The notes beneath the pieces were generated by a model, which was not told the DNA's origin, did no database searches, and saw nothing but the letters and a program-made list of their open reading frames with translations. This document shows positions 51,902 through 61,778 of a DNA stretch of 64,000 bases, piece by piece (position 1 is the first letter of the stretch; each line of letters starts with the position of its first letter). The position numbers were made by a program, and so were the translations under genes. The stretch covers positions 62,001 through 126,000 of the forward strand of contig NZ_RQVR01000007.1 of the NCBI RefSeq assembly GCF_003865365.1, written 5' to 3'. Source of the stretch: Flavobacterium macacae. Its GTDB lineage: Bacteria; Bacteroidota; Bacteroidia; Flavobacteriales; Flavobacteriaceae.

Positions 51902-52366
51902 ATGACATTTAAAGAAAAAGTTAGCGAGTTGGTAAACGCAGGCCTTGCAGAGAAACCTGATGTTTTTTTGATTGACCTGACGATTACAGATACTTTTAAA
52001 ATTATTGTGACCTTAGATGGTGATAATGGCGTAAATTTGCAAGACTGCATCGATATCAATCGTGCAATTGAGAGCAATCTTGACAGGGAAGAACAAGATT
52101 ATTCCCTTGAAGTAGCTTCTGGGGGGGTTTCTGCTCCGTTAAAGCTGGTTAGGCAATACAAAAAAAATATCGGTAGAACGTTGCAGGTGAAAACAGCGAC
52201 AGATACTATTACTGCAGCATTAGTTGATGCCAATGATGAATTTATCACATTGACTTGGACTGCAAGAGAACCAAAAGAAATCGGCAAGGGAAAAGTGACA
52301 GTAGAAAAAAGACTCGAGCTTCCTTATGCTGATATTAAAGAAGCAATTGTTACAATAACATTTTAA
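51902..52366 (+). CDS. rimP: Ribosome maturation factor RimP
   Basis: 154 residues from ATG 51902 ([15 protein letters not shown]); an in-frame ATG at 51866 lies inside the leader hairpin and would give an abnormal N-terminus. Contains [20 protein letters not shown] and [26 protein letters not shown] (the family has the more usual SPGLDRPL here). Needed for 30S assembly. The nusA gene follows after 14 bases. Confidence 0.93.
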   Translation: MTFKEKVSELVNAGLAEKPDVFLIDLTITDTFKIIVTLDGDNGVNLQDCIDINRAIESNLDREEQDYSLEVASGGVSAPLKLVRQYKKNIGRTLQVKTATDTITAALVDANDEFITLTWTAREPKEIGKGKVTVEKRLELPYADIKEAIVTITF

Positions 52367-52380
52367 TTTAAAGAATAGGC

Positions 52381-53625
52381 ATGGAGAATATTGCATTAAT
52401 CGAGTCATTTTCAGAGTTTAAAGACGACAAGTTAATTGATCGTGTAACGCTTATGGCGATTTTGGAAGATGTGTTTAGAAATGCATTGAAAAAGAAATAT
52501 GGTTCTGACGATAATTTCGATATCATTATCAATCCTGATAAAGGCGATATGGAAATTTGGAGAAGAAGAGTCATTGTTGCCGATGAAGATTTAGATTTCG
52601 AAAATGAAGAGATTACTTTAACAGAAGCAAGAAGAATTGAGCCTGATTTTGAGATCGGTGAAGAAGTTTCTGAAGAAGTAAAGTTGATAGATTTAGGAAG
52701 AAGAGCTATCTTAGCGCTTCGCCAGAACTTGATTTCAAAGATTCACGAGCATGATAATACCAATCTTTACAAACAATTTAAAGATTTAATTGGCGATATT
52801 TACACGGCAGAAGTGCACCACGTGCGCCCTAGAGCGGTAATTTTAGTAGATGACGAAGGAAATGAAATTGTGCTTCCAAAAGAAAAACAAATTCCGTCTG
52901 ACTTCTTCAGAAAAGGAGATAACGTTCGCGGAATCATTGAAAACGTAGAATTAAAAGGAAATAAACCTCAAATTATTATGTCTAGAACTTCTGAGAAGTT
53001 TTTAGAAAAATTATTTGAACAAGAAATTCCAGAGGTTTTCGACGGGTTGATTATGATCAAAGGTGTGGTCAGAATCCCAGGAGAAAAAGCAAAAGTTGCT
53101 GTTGATTCTTATGATGACAGAATTGATCCGGTTGGAGCTTGCGTAGGTATGAAAGGTTCAAGAATCCACGGAATCGTTCGTGAGCTTGGAAACGAGAATA
53201 TCGACGTAATTAATTATACAACTAACACACAGTTGTTTATTACACGAGCATTAAGCCCTGCAAAAGTGTCTTCGATTAAAATCAATGAAGAGACAAAAAG
53301 AGCAGAGGTTTTCTTAAAATTAGAAGAGGTGTCAAAAGCTATTGGTAGAGGTGGCCACAATATCAAATTAGCAGGACTATTGACAGGATACGAATTAGAT
53401 GTTATCCGTGAAGGTAATATTGCAGAAGAAGAGGATGATGTTGAGTTGACTGAATTTTCTGATGAAATAGAAGCTTGGGTAATCGAAGAATTTGCAAAAA
53501 TAGGTTTAGATACCGCAAGAAGCATCTTAAAGCAGGATGTGAATGACTTAGTAAGAAGAACAGATCTTGAAGAAGAAACGATCCTTGATGTGATCAGAAT
53601 TTTAAAAGACGAATTCGAAGACTAA
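52381..53625 (+). CDS. nusA: Transcription termination/antitermination factor NusA
   Basis: 414 residues: N-terminal polymerase-binding domain, S1 domain (~135-200, GDIYTAEVHHVRPRAVILVD), KH1 and KH2 (GACVGMKGSRIHGIVRELGNENIDVI; KAIGRGGHNIKLAGLLTG). It ends after a short helical segment without the two acidic repeats of the E. coli protein. It regulates pausing and termination; if it enhances hairpin termination it could act on its own operon leader. Confidence 0.96.
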   Translation: MENIALIESFSEFKDDKLIDRVTLMAILEDVFRNALKKKYGSDDNFDIIINPDKGDMEIWRRRVIVADEDLDFENEEITLTEARRIEPDFEIGEEVSEEVKLIDLGRRAILALRQNLISKIHEHDNTNLYKQFKDLIGDIYTAEVHHVRPRAVILVDDEGNEIVLPKEKQIPSDFFRKGDNVRGIIENVELKGNKPQIIMSRTSEKFLEKLFEQEIPEVFDGLIMIKGVVRIPGEKAKVAVDSYDDRIDPVGACVGMKGSRIHGIVRELGNENIDVINYTTNTQLFITRALSPAKVSSIKINEETKRAEVFLKLEEVSKAIGRGGHNIKLAGLLTGYELDVIREGNIAEEEDDVELTEFSDEIEAWVIEEFAKIGLDTARSILKQDVNDLVRRTDLEEETILDVIRILKDEFED

Positions 53626-53672
53626 GCACAGCCACAACAACACAACAAAAAAGGTAATAATAAAAAGGTTAT

Positions 53673-56621
53673 ATGTCTGAAGAGAGAGTAATAAGAATAA
53701 ACAAGGTTTTAAGGGAATTGAATATTTCGTTAGATAGAGCCGTTGATTATCTAAAAGATAAGGGAATTGCTATTGATGCAAATCCAAACGCAAAAATATC
53801 TGAGAATGAATTCAGTATCCTGCAAAGTCAATTTGCTGGCGATAAGGGTAAAAAAGAGGCTTCCATAGAGGTTGGGGAAGAAAAAAGAAAAGAGAAAGAA
53901 GCGTTGCGTTTAGAAAGAGAAAAAGAAATTGAAGAAAAACGCAAACAAGACGAGGAACGTCAACGTCAAGAAGTAATCAAAGCGAAGGCCACGTTAGCGG
54001 GTCCTAAGCAAGTTGGTAAAATCGATTTAGAGTCAAAAGCTCCAGCGGTTGCTCCAACGCCTAAAGCTGTTGAACCGACTCCGACTCCAAAAAAACCTGA
54101 AGAAAAACCAGTTGTTGAACCGGTGAAGGAAGTTCCAGTTGCAAAAGTGGAAGCTCCGAAAGTGGAAGAAACAAAACCAACGGAAGCTCCTGTAGTAAAA
54201 GCAGAAGCGCCAAAAACAGAAACTCCGAAAGTGGAAGCTCCGAAAGTAGTTGCGCCAAAAGCGGAAGCTAAGCCTGTTGTGGCTCCAGTTGCGAAACAAG
54301 AAGAAAAGAAAGAGGAGAAAAAAGAAACTCCTGCTCCAGTTGCAAATGCTCCAGAAGGTGAACAGCCGGCTGACGAAGCAATTACAACACAATATCAAAA
54401 ATTATCTGGTACTACTTTTACGGGACAGACTATTGACTTGTCACAATTCAATAAGCCTAAGAAGAAAAAAGAAGAGCCAAAAATTGTTCCAAACAAGCCG
54501 GGAACTCCTGGTGCTGCAAATGCGAACAATAATAACAAAAACAAGAGAAAGAGAATTCCAGGAAAACCAGGCACTCCAGGTCAAGGTGGCGGTGTGGCGA
54601 CTCCCGGGAATATCATTCGTCCAAATACTCAAGGTGGTGGAAACAATGCAAACAGAAGTGCAAGACCTGGTTTCGTAAAAGGGAACAGGCCGGCAATTGT
54701 TGCAAAAGTAGAGCCTACAGAAGAAGAAGTTAAAAATCAAATTAGAGAGACTTTAGAAAAGCTTCAAGGTAAAGGAAGCAAATCTAAAGCGGCTAAATAT
54801 AGAAGAGACAAAAGAGATACGCACCGTCAAAAATCAGATGATGAGCAAAGAGCTATCGAAGAAGGAAGCAAAACAATCAAGGTAACAGAATTCGTTACAG
54901 TTGGGGAAGTTGCAACCATGATGGATGTGCCGATTACTAAAGTTATCGGAACGTGTATGTCACTTGGAATCATGGTTACCATGAACCAGCGTCTTGACGC
55001 AGAAACATTGTCTATCGTTGCTGATGAATTTGGATATGAAGTAGAATTTATTACTACTGATATTGAAGAAAACCAAGAAATCATCGAAGACAGAGAAGAA
55101 GATTTAGTATCAAGAGCTCCAATCGTTACCGTAATGGGTCACGTCGATCACGGTAAAACATCTCTTTTGGATTACATCCGTAAAGAAAATGTTATCGCTG
55201 GGGAATCTGGAGGAATCACGCAGCACATTGGTGCTTATGCAGTGACTCTTGATAACGGTCAAAAAATCACGTTCTTAGATACTCCTGGCCACGAAGCGTT
55301 TACCGCGATGCGTGCCCGTGGAGCTCAAGTAACAGATATCGCAATTATTGTGGCTGCAGCGGATGATGATATCATGCCTCAGACTAAGGAAGCAATCAGC
55401 CACGCACAGGCGGCGAATGTTCCGATGATTTTTGCAATCAACAAGGTAGATAAGCCAGCTGCTAATCCTGAGAAAATCAAGGAACAATTGGCAGGTATGA
55501 ATTTGCTTGTTGAAGATTGGGGTGGAAAATACCAATCGCATGATATTTCTGCAAAAGTAGGAACGGGTATGAAAGAGCTTCTGGAGAAAATTTTATTAGA
55601 AGCGGAATTATTAGACTTAAAAGCAAATCCAACAAAACCTGCTGTGGGAACTGTAGTGGAAGCGCAATTAGATAAAGGTAGAGGTTATGTAACTACAATT
55701 TTAGTTCTAGCCGGTACCTTAAGAGTTGGGGATTATGTATTGGCAGGAAAAAATCATGGTAAAATTAAGGCCATGTATGACGAAAGAGGAAATGCGGTTA
55801 AAGAAGCAGGACCTTCAACTCCAATTTCAATCCTTGGATTGGACGGAGCGCCAACTGCCGGTGATAAATTCAATGTTTTTGAAGAAGAGAGAGAAGCGAA
55901 ACAAATTGCTGCAAAACGTACGCAGTTGATTCGTGAGCAATCTGCAAGAACTAAGAAACATACAACGCTTGCTGAACTTGGACGTAGAATTGCTCTAGGT
56001 CAATTTAAAGAATTGAACATCATTATTAAAGGTGACGTGGATGGTTCGGTAGAAGCATTGGCAGATTCATTCTCTAAATTATCTACTGAGGAAATCGAAA
56101 TCAAGATTATCCACAAAGGGGTGGGTGCAATTACAGAAACTGATGTCAACTTGGCGTCTGCTTCTGATGCAATCATCATTGGATTTAACGTTCGTCCTGC
56201 AGGGAATGCGAAGCAATTGGCAGATAAAGAAGAAATAGATATCCGTAATTACTCGATCATCTATGATGCAATTGACGACTTGAAAGATGCAATGGAAGGA
56301 ATGCTTTCTCCTGAAATGAAGGAAGAAATTTCTGGAACTGCTGAAATTCGCGAGATTTTCAAAATTTCTAAAGTGGGTTCTATTGCTGGTTGTATGGTTA
56401 TGGATGGAAAAATCCTTAGAAGTTCAAGAATCCGCTTAATTCGTGAAGGAGTCGTAATCCATACTGGAGAATTGATCGCCCTGAAACGTTTCAAAGATGA
56501 TGTGAAAGAAGTGGCTAAAGGATATGACTGCGGTATGCAGATCAAGGGATACAATGATATTCAAGAATATGATGTTATTGAATCATTCCAAGAAGTTGCA
56601 GTGAAGAAAAAATTGAAATAA
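53673..56621 (+). CDS. infB: Translation initiation factor IF-2
   Basis: 982 residues. The first ~400 are low complexity, rich in Lys/Glu/Ala/Pro (repeats such as KVEAPKVE), then a GTPase domain from ~480 with G1 [25 protein letters not shown]3 DTPGHEAF and G4 NKVDKP, followed by the beta-barrel and C-terminal initiator-tRNA-binding domains ending near [12 protein letters not shown]. Third gene of the operon, closed by a terminator. Confidence 0.97.
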   Translation: MSEERVIRINKVLRELNISLDRAVDYLKDKGIAIDANPNAKISENEFSILQSQFAGDKGKKEASIEVGEEKRKEKEALRLEREKEIEEKRKQDEERQRQEVIKAKATLAGPKQVGKIDLESKAPAVAPTPKAVEPTPTPKKPEEKPVVEPVKEVPVAKVEAPKVEETKPTEAPVVKAEAPKTETPKVEAPKVVAPKAEAKPVVAPVAKQEEKKEEKKETPAPVANAPEGEQPADEAITTQYQKLSGTTFTGQTIDLSQFNKPKKKKEEPKIVPNKPGTPGAANANNNNKNKRKRIPGKPGTPGQGGGVATPGNIIRPNTQGGGNNANRSARPGFVKGNRPAIVAKVEPTEEEVKNQIRETLEKLQGKGSKSKAAKYRRDKRDTHRQKSDDEQRAIEEGSKTIKVTEFVTVGEVATMMDVPITKVIGTCMSLGIMVTMNQRLDAETLSIVADEFGYEVEFITTDIEENQEIIEDREEDLVSRAPIVTVMGHVDHGKTSLLDYIRKENVIAGESGGITQHIGAYAVTLDNGQKITFLDTPGHEAFTAMRARGAQVTDIAIIVAAADDDIMPQTKEAISHAQAANVPMIFAINKVDKPAANPEKIKEQLAGMNLLVEDWGGKYQSHDISAKVGTGMKELLEKILLEAELLDLKANPTKPAVGTVVEAQLDKGRGYVTTILVLAGTLRVGDYVLAGKNHGKIKAMYDERGNAVKEAGPSTPISILGLDGAPTAGDKFNVFEEEREAKQIAAKRTQLIREQSARTKKHTTLAELGRRIALGQFKELNIIIKGDVDGSVEALADSFSKLSTEEIEIKIIHKGVGAITETDVNLASASDAIIIGFNVRPAGNAKQLADKEEIDIRNYSIIYDAIDDLKDAMEGMLSPEMKEEISGTAEIREIFKISKVGSIAGCMVMDGKILRSSRIRLIREGVVIHTGELIALKRFKDDVKEVAKGYDCGMQIKGYNDIQEYDVIESFQEVAVKKKLK

Positions 56622-56640
56622 TCAATTTATATAAATAAAA

Positions 56641-56668
56641 AAATCCCGAGCAATCGGGATTTTTTTTT
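56641..56668 (+). terminator. Terminator of rimP-nusA-infB
   Basis: AAATCCCGA (56641-56649) pairs with TCGGGATTT (56654-56662), followed by a T-run. Confidence 0.9.
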
Positions 56669-56682
56669 GCCTGTTTTGAATT

Positions 56683-56716
56683 AAAAAAGACCTTCTGGAT
56701 AGAAGGTCTTTTTTTT
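56683..56716 (-). terminator. Terminator of the SPOR-domain gene
   Basis: GACCTTCT (56689-56696) pairs with AGAAGGTC (56701-56708) around GGAT, with six A on the left (U-tract for minus transcripts) and eight T on the right. Confidence 0.85.
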
Positions 56717-57104
56717 ATTTGGTAGGCTTAATTACGATCGCATTTGGATATTTCTTCCGCAGATCATTAAGGTTCTTTTCGGCTTCAATTTTTGTTTTGA
56801 AGTTTCCGATCCATACTTTATAGGTTGGTGTATTAAAAACGATTGTACCATCTAAATTTCTAAACTCTTTCCTGAATTCAGCAAGTGTTTTCTTTGCGTT
56901 TTCACTATCGCCATTATAAACTTGAATTTTATAGCGTTCGTTTACGGTTAATGAGCCATTAATTTTTCTTTTTTCGGCTAGTAATTGCTCAAATTTTGGG
57001 TCTTGAGTAACTTTTATATTCTTTTCTTGTGAGTAAGCAGAAATTGATAAAAGTGCTATAAAAGAAACATTTAGCAGTGCTGATTTTGGACTTAAAATTC
57101 TCAT
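56715..57104 (-). CDS. SPOR-domain protein, exported
   Basis: 129 residues from ATG 57104 with a Sec signal (LNVSFIALLSISAYSQ). A SPOR domain of ~70 residues fills the C-terminus (YKIQVYNGDSENAKKTLAEFRKEF, PTYKVWIGNFKTKIEAEKNL). SPOR domains bind glycan strands stripped of peptides, typically at division sites. Its stop lies next to its terminator. No other division gene is adjacent. Confidence 0.9.
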   Translation of the reverse strand: MRILSPKSALLNVSFIALLSISAYSQEKNIKVTQDPKFEQLLAEKRKINGSLTVNERYKIQVYNGDSENAKKTLAEFRKEFRNLDGTIVFNTPTYKVWIGNFKTKIEAEKNLNDLRKKYPNAIVIKPTK

Positions 57105-57206
57105 AATGAAGTTAGTTTTGTGCAAATATAATATTTACCATTTGATTGAAATTTAAAAAAATTATTTAGAATTAGTATAAATTGGTATTAAGGCTTCTTT
57201 AGGTTT

Positions 57207-57235
57207 TTGATAATAGTTCTTTAGTCGTATTTTTG
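57207..57235 (+). promoter_or_regulatory. Promoter of the actABCDE operon
   Basis: TTG (57207-57209), 18-base spacer, TATTTTTG (57228-57235). Full consensus match; transcription from about 57242 gives an ~80-base leader to actA. Confidence 0.75.
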
Positions 57236-57323
57236 TGCAAAGTTTTAAATAAGGTATGCAATTTTTTAATATTCTTTAAATAGAAAAAACCATATCAAAT
57301 TTAGTCGATAATCATTTTTAAAT

Positions 57324-58649
57324 ATGAAAAAGGTGGGTAATCCTAATTCGATTTCACGAATACTACTGTTCAGTTTAGCGTTAATGCTAACATTTTCCGT
57401 TTCGTCTTTTGCTCAAGAAACAGCTGCTATGCCAGCTGCCGAAACTGCGGCTCCTGCTGCTGGTGCCGGTGATGTTGCTGCGGGAAAAGCTCTTTTTAAT
57501 TCCAATTGTGCTGCGTGTCACAAATTAGATGGCGCGATGACTGGTCCTGCTTTAAGAGGAGTGACCGAAAGACATGATACAAAATGGCTTCATGATTGGA
57601 TTAAAGATAGTCAAAAGATGATCAAAGCAGGTGATCCTGCTGCGGTAAAAGTTTTTAATGAGTATAACAAGTCAGTGATGACTGCATTTCCTCAGTTGTC
57701 AGATGCGGATATTGATAATATCTTAGCGTATACTTCTGAGCCGAAAGCAGAAAAACCTGCTCCTGCTCCTGGTGAGTCTGCGGGTGCTGGAGGTGGAGAA
57801 GGAAGTGGAGTTTCTAACAATATTATTCTTGGTGCCTTGGCATTGGTAATGATGATGTTGGTTGTGATGCTTGTTCTTGTGAATAAAGTATTAGGTAAAG
57901 TGGCGAAAGCTAACGGTATCGAGCCTGCTCACAAAGAGCCTGTAACTCCGATTTGGGTTGCATTTGCAAGAAACCAATTTTTAGTTCTGGTAACTTCAAT
58001 TGTTTTATTGCTGGCAAGTGGTTACTTTGTCTATGGTTATTTTATGCAGGTGGGTGTGGATCAAGGTTATCAGCCGATTCAGCCAATCCACTATTCTCAT
58101 AAAATCCATGCTGGTGATAATGGTATTGATTGTAAATACTGCCACTCTTCGGCTAGATCAAGTAAAAGTGCAGGTATTCCTTCTTTGAATGTTTGTATGA
58201 ACTGCCATAAGAATATTTCTGAGGTTGCTGAAGAAACAGCAACGCCAGAACACAGCAAGGCGTTTTACGACGGAGAGATCCAGAAGTTGTACAATGCAGT
58301 AGGTTGGGATAAGGCAACTCAAAAATACACAGGAAAAACGGAGCCGGTTAAATGGGTTAGGATTCATAATCTTCCAGATTTTGTTTACTTTAATCACTCG
58401 CAGCACGTAATTGTTGGAGGTATTGAATGCCAGACATGTCACGGTCCGGTTGAGACGATGGAAGTTATGGAGCAGCATTCGTCCTTGACAATGGGTTGGT
58501 GTATTGACTGCCACCGCAAGACTGATGTGAAAATGGAAGGCAATGCTTATTATGACAAAATTCACGCAGAACTTGCTAAAAAATATGGCAAAGAAAAGCT
58601 TACTGCTGCAGAAATGGGTGGTTTAGAGTGTGGAAAATGCCACTATTAA
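57324..58649 (+). CDS. actA: Alternative complex III multiheme cytochrome ActA (with N-terminal cytochrome c)
   Basis: 441 residues with signal peptide (LLFSLALMLTFSVSSFAQ). Six CXXCH heme sites: C62 (CAACH) in a class I cytochrome-like domain with a Met candidate in SVMTAFPQLSDADI; then CKYCH (270), CMNCH (291), CQTCH (369), CIDCH (393) and CGKCH (436) in the pentaheme part. Two membrane segments separate the domains (LALVMMMLVVMLVLVNKVL and FLVLVTSIVLLLASGYFVYGY). ActA passes electrons from the FeS subunit in this bc1-replacing quinol oxidase. First gene of the act operon. Confidence 0.93.
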   Translation: MKKVGNPNSISRILLFSLALMLTFSVSSFAQETAAMPAAETAAPAAGAGDVAAGKALFNSNCAACHKLDGAMTGPALRGVTERHDTKWLHDWIKDSQKMIKAGDPAAVKVFNEYNKSVMTAFPQLSDADIDNILAYTSEPKAEKPAPAPGESAGAGGGEGSGVSNNIILGALALVMMMLVVMLVLVNKVLGKVAKANGIEPAHKEPVTPIWVAFARNQFLVLVTSIVLLLASGYFVYGYFMQVGVDQGYQPIQPIHYSHKIHAGDNGIDCKYCHSSARSSKSAGIPSLNVCMNCHKNISEVAEETATPEHSKAFYDGEIQKLYNAVGWDKATQKYTGKTEPVKWVRIHNLPDFVYFNHSQHVIVGGIECQTCHGPVETMEVMEQHSSLTMGWCIDCHRKTDVKMEGNAYYDKIHAELAKKYGKEKLTAAEMGGLECGKCHY

Positions 58650-58683
58650 TCAAATTTATTAAGATAATTTATATATAATATAC

Positions 58684-61600
58684 ATGTCATCAAACAAAAA
58701 ATACTGGAAAAGTGTTGAAGAACTAAACGATAATAGTTCTATTGTTGAGACGCTCAGAAATAACGAATTCGCGGAGCCTATTCCGGTGGAAGAGTTTTTA
58801 GGAGATAAAGAATCATTATCAGCATCGTCAACATCACGTCGTGATTTCTTAAAATATGTTGGATTTAGTACAGCTGCTGCTTCTTTGGTAGCTTGCGAAG
58901 GTCCGGTTATTAAATCGATACCTTATGTAGTGCAGCCGGAAGAAATTATTCCTGGGGTTGCGGATTATTACGCTACAACTATTGCTGATGGTTTTGATTT
59001 TGCAAATATCTTGATCAAAACACGTGAAGGCCGTCCTATTAAAGTGGAAAACAATACGCTTGATGGCGTAAAGCTTAGTGCTAACGCAAGAGTTCACGCT
59101 TCTGTTCTTTCTTTATATGACAGCACTCGTTTAAAACAGCCAAAAATTGCAAAAAAATCAGCTTCTTGGTCTGATGTTGATGCAAAAGTTAAGGCGAGCT
59201 TGAATGAGGCAAGAACTGCAGGAAGCCAAGTTGTTTTGCTTACAAATACAATGGCGAGTCCATCTACTGATAAATTAATTGCTGAATTCATTGCTAAAAA
59301 CCCATCTGCAAAACATGTAGTTTATGATGCGGTTTCTGAATCAAATGCTTTGGATGCTTTCCAGATGGCTTATGGTGAAAGAGCTTTAGCTAATTATGAT
59401 TTTGCAAAAGCAAATACAATCGTTTCTGTTGGTGCAGATTTCTTAGGAGATTGGCAAGGTGGTGGATTCGACTCAGGATATGCAAAAGGACGTGTTCCAA
59501 GAAACGGAGTGATGTCTAAGCATATTCAAATAGAAGCAAATATGTCTATGTCAGGTGCAAATGCTGACAAACGTATTCCTTTGACTATTACTGACCAAAA
59601 GCATGCTTTGGTTAAAATATATAATGTAATTACAGGTGCTTCGGTTGGTACTCAAAAAGTAGCAAGGGAAGAAGAAGTGATGAAAGCGGCACAGCAATTA
59701 AAAGCAGCTGGTTCAAAAGGAGTTTTGGTTTCTGGTTTAGATGATGTAAATGCGCAGTTGCTTGTTTTTGCAATCAACAATGTATTGCAATCTCAAGCCT
59801 TCAATCCTTCAGAGGCTAGATTGACTAGAAAAGGTGATGCCAAAGCGGTTGCTAAATTAGTAGCTGATATGAAAGCGGGAAGTGTTCATACATTAATTAT
59901 GAGCGGTGTGAACCCAGTTTACACGCTTGCTGCTTCAAAAGATTTTGCTGAAGGATTGAAAAAAGTAAAATTATCTGTTGCTTTTTCTTTGAAAGAAGAT
60001 GAGACTGCAGTTCTTTCTTCAATCGCAGCGCCAGCTCCACACTACTTGGAGTCTTGGGGAGATGTTGCAATTTCTAAAGGAAACTTGAGCATCACGCAGC
60101 CGACTATCCGTCCTTTATTTGATACGAGACAGTTCCAGGAAGCTTTATTGCTTTGGTCTGATAATTCAACTGCTTATTATGATTACTTAAAAGCAGCTGT
60201 AACTTCTTCGGTAAGCGGTATTACTTGGAATAAATTAGTTCATGATGGTTTTTATACTACGCCGGTAACTTCTGTGGCTTCTGGATCTGCTGATTATGCA
60301 GCAGCGGCTTCTACTTTGGCGCAAGCTAAAAAAGCAGGAGATTTTGAATTAGTACTGTATACTAAAACAGGAATGGGAGATGGCCAGCAGGCAAACAATC
60401 CTTGGTTGCAAGAATTCCCTGATCCGATCACTCGTGTATCTTGGGATAACTATGTAACTATTTCAAAAGCGGATGCTGCGAAACTAGACCTTGAAAACTT
60501 TAATGTTGCAAACGGTGGTTTGAATGGTAGCTATATTACTATTGAAGTTGGTGGAGTAAAACTGGAAAAAGTTCCGGTTATCATCCAGCCAGGTCAAGCT
60601 GTTGGAACAATTGGTGTTGCTCTTGGATACGGACGTAAAGAATCTATGAAACAAGAAATGCAGGTGGGTGTAAATGCATATACATTGTATGCTAACTCAA
60701 ATGCAAACCAAACTGCAAAAATCACAAAAGAAAGCGGAGATCACGAATTTGCTTGCGTGCAGCTGCAAAGAACGTTGATGGGCAGGGGTGATATTATTAA
60801 GGAAACTACTTTAGATGTTTTTGAAAAAGAAGATGCTGAAGTTTGGAATCCTTCTCCAATGGTTTCATTGGATCACAATCCTGTTAAGGCCAATACGGTT
60901 GACTTATGGACTTCATTTGACCGTTCAGTCGGGCACCACTTTAAATTGTCAATTGACTTAAATTCATGTACAGGATGTGGCGCTTGCGTTATTGCTTGTC
61001 ATGCTGAAAATAACGTTCCTGTTGTTGGAAAATCTGAGATTAGAAGAAGCCGTGATATGCACTGGTTGCGTATTGACAGGTATTATTCTTCTGAAGAGAC
61101 TTTTGCAAAAGACGACGAGAAAAAAGAAAATTTTGATGGTTTGTTCGGAGACAAAGGTTCTTTAGGAGGTTTTGGACAATTAGAACATCCATCAGATAAT
61201 CCACAAGTAGCATTCCAGCCGGTAATGTGCCAACACTGTAACCACGCTCCGTGTGAAACAGTTTGTCCAGTTGCGGCAACATCTCACGGCCGCCAAGGTC
61301 AAAACCACATGGCGTATAACAGATGTGTTGGAACGCGTTACTGTGCGAATAACTGTCCTTATAAAGTACGTCGTTTTAACTGGTTCTTATACAGCAAAAA
61401 CTCAGAATTTGATTACCACATGAATGACGATTTAGGTCGTATGGTGTTGAATCCAGACGTAGTTGTTCGTTCAAGAGGAGTTATGGAAAAATGCTCAATG
61501 TGTATTCAAATGACACAGGCGGTTATTTTGAAAGCGAAACGTGAAGGAAAAGCAGTTGATACAAATGCATTTGAAACAGCTTGTTCTGCTGCATGTACAT

Positions 61601-61743
61601 CAGGATCAATGGTGTTTGGAGATGTTAATAATAAAGCAGATGAAATTGCTAAATTAGAAGAAGATCCAAGAATGTATCATTTATTAGAGCATGTTGGAAC
61701 AAAACCTAATGTTTTCTATCACGTAAAAGTTAGAAATACCTAG
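58684..61743 (+). CDS. actB: Alternative complex III iron-sulfur/molybdopterin-like subunit ActB
   Basis: 1019 residues. The twin-Arg-like signal SRRDFLKYVGFSTAAASLVAC sits about residue 50, after an unusual N-terminal stretch, as in other TAT-variant ActB proteins. A molybdopterin-oxidoreductase-like domain fills the middle. The C-terminal part carries FeS Cys clusters: CTGCGACVIACHAEN (from 762), CQHCNHAPCETVCP, CVGTRYCANNCPYKVRRF and CSMCIQMT. It relays electrons from quinol to ActA on the periplasmic side. Confidence 0.95.
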   Translation: MSSNKKYWKSVEELNDNSSIVETLRNNEFAEPIPVEEFLGDKESLSASSTSRRDFLKYVGFSTAAASLVACEGPVIKSIPYVVQPEEIIPGVADYYATTIADGFDFANILIKTREGRPIKVENNTLDGVKLSANARVHASVLSLYDSTRLKQPKIAKKSASWSDVDAKVKASLNEARTAGSQVVLLTNTMASPSTDKLIAEFIAKNPSAKHVVYDAVSESNALDAFQMAYGERALANYDFAKANTIVSVGADFLGDWQGGGFDSGYAKGRVPRNGVMSKHIQIEANMSMSGANADKRIPLTITDQKHALVKIYNVITGASVGTQKVAREEEVMKAAQQLKAAGSKGVLVSGLDDVNAQLLVFAINNVLQSQAFNPSEARLTRKGDAKAVAKLVADMKAGSVHTLIMSGVNPVYTLAASKDFAEGLKKVKLSVAFSLKEDETAVLSSIAAPAPHYLESWGDVAISKGNLSITQPTIRPLFDTRQFQEALLLWSDNSTAYYDYLKAAVTSSVSGITWNKLVHDGFYTTPVTSVASGSADYAAAASTLAQAKKAGDFELVLYTKTGMGDGQQANNPWLQEFPDPITRVSWDNYVTISKADAAKLDLENFNVANGGLNGSYITIEVGGVKLEKVPVIIQPGQAVGTIGVALGYGRKESMKQEMQVGVNAYTLYANSNANQTAKITKESGDHEFACVQLQRTLMGRGDIIKETTLDVFEKEDAEVWNPSPMVSLDHNPVKANTVDLWTSFDRSVGHHFKLSIDLNSCTGCGACVIACHAENNVPVVGKSEIRRSRDMHWLRIDRYYSSEETFAKDDEKKENFDGLFGDKGSLGGFGQLEHPSDNPQVAFQPVMCQHCNHAPCETVCPVAATSHGRQGQNHMAYNRCVGTRYCANNCPYKVRRFNWFLYSKNSEFDYHMNDDLGRMVLNPDVVVRSRGVMEKCSMCIQMTQAVILKAKREGKAVDTNAFETACSAACTSGSMVFGDVNNKADEIAKLEEDPRMYHLLEHVGTKPNVFYHVKVRNT

Positions 61744-61778
61744 AAATAAATAATTAATCAGAAACAAGATAAAGGATT

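Noticed and set aside
54033..54398. Long minus-strand frames opposite infB
   Set aside because: Reverse reading of the Lys/Glu/Pro/Ala repeats of IF-2; typical shadow frames.
53900..54400. Repeats in infB considered as a minisatellite or CRISPR-like array
   Set aside because: They are imperfect coding repeats of the normal low-complexity IF-2 N-terminus, without unique spacers.
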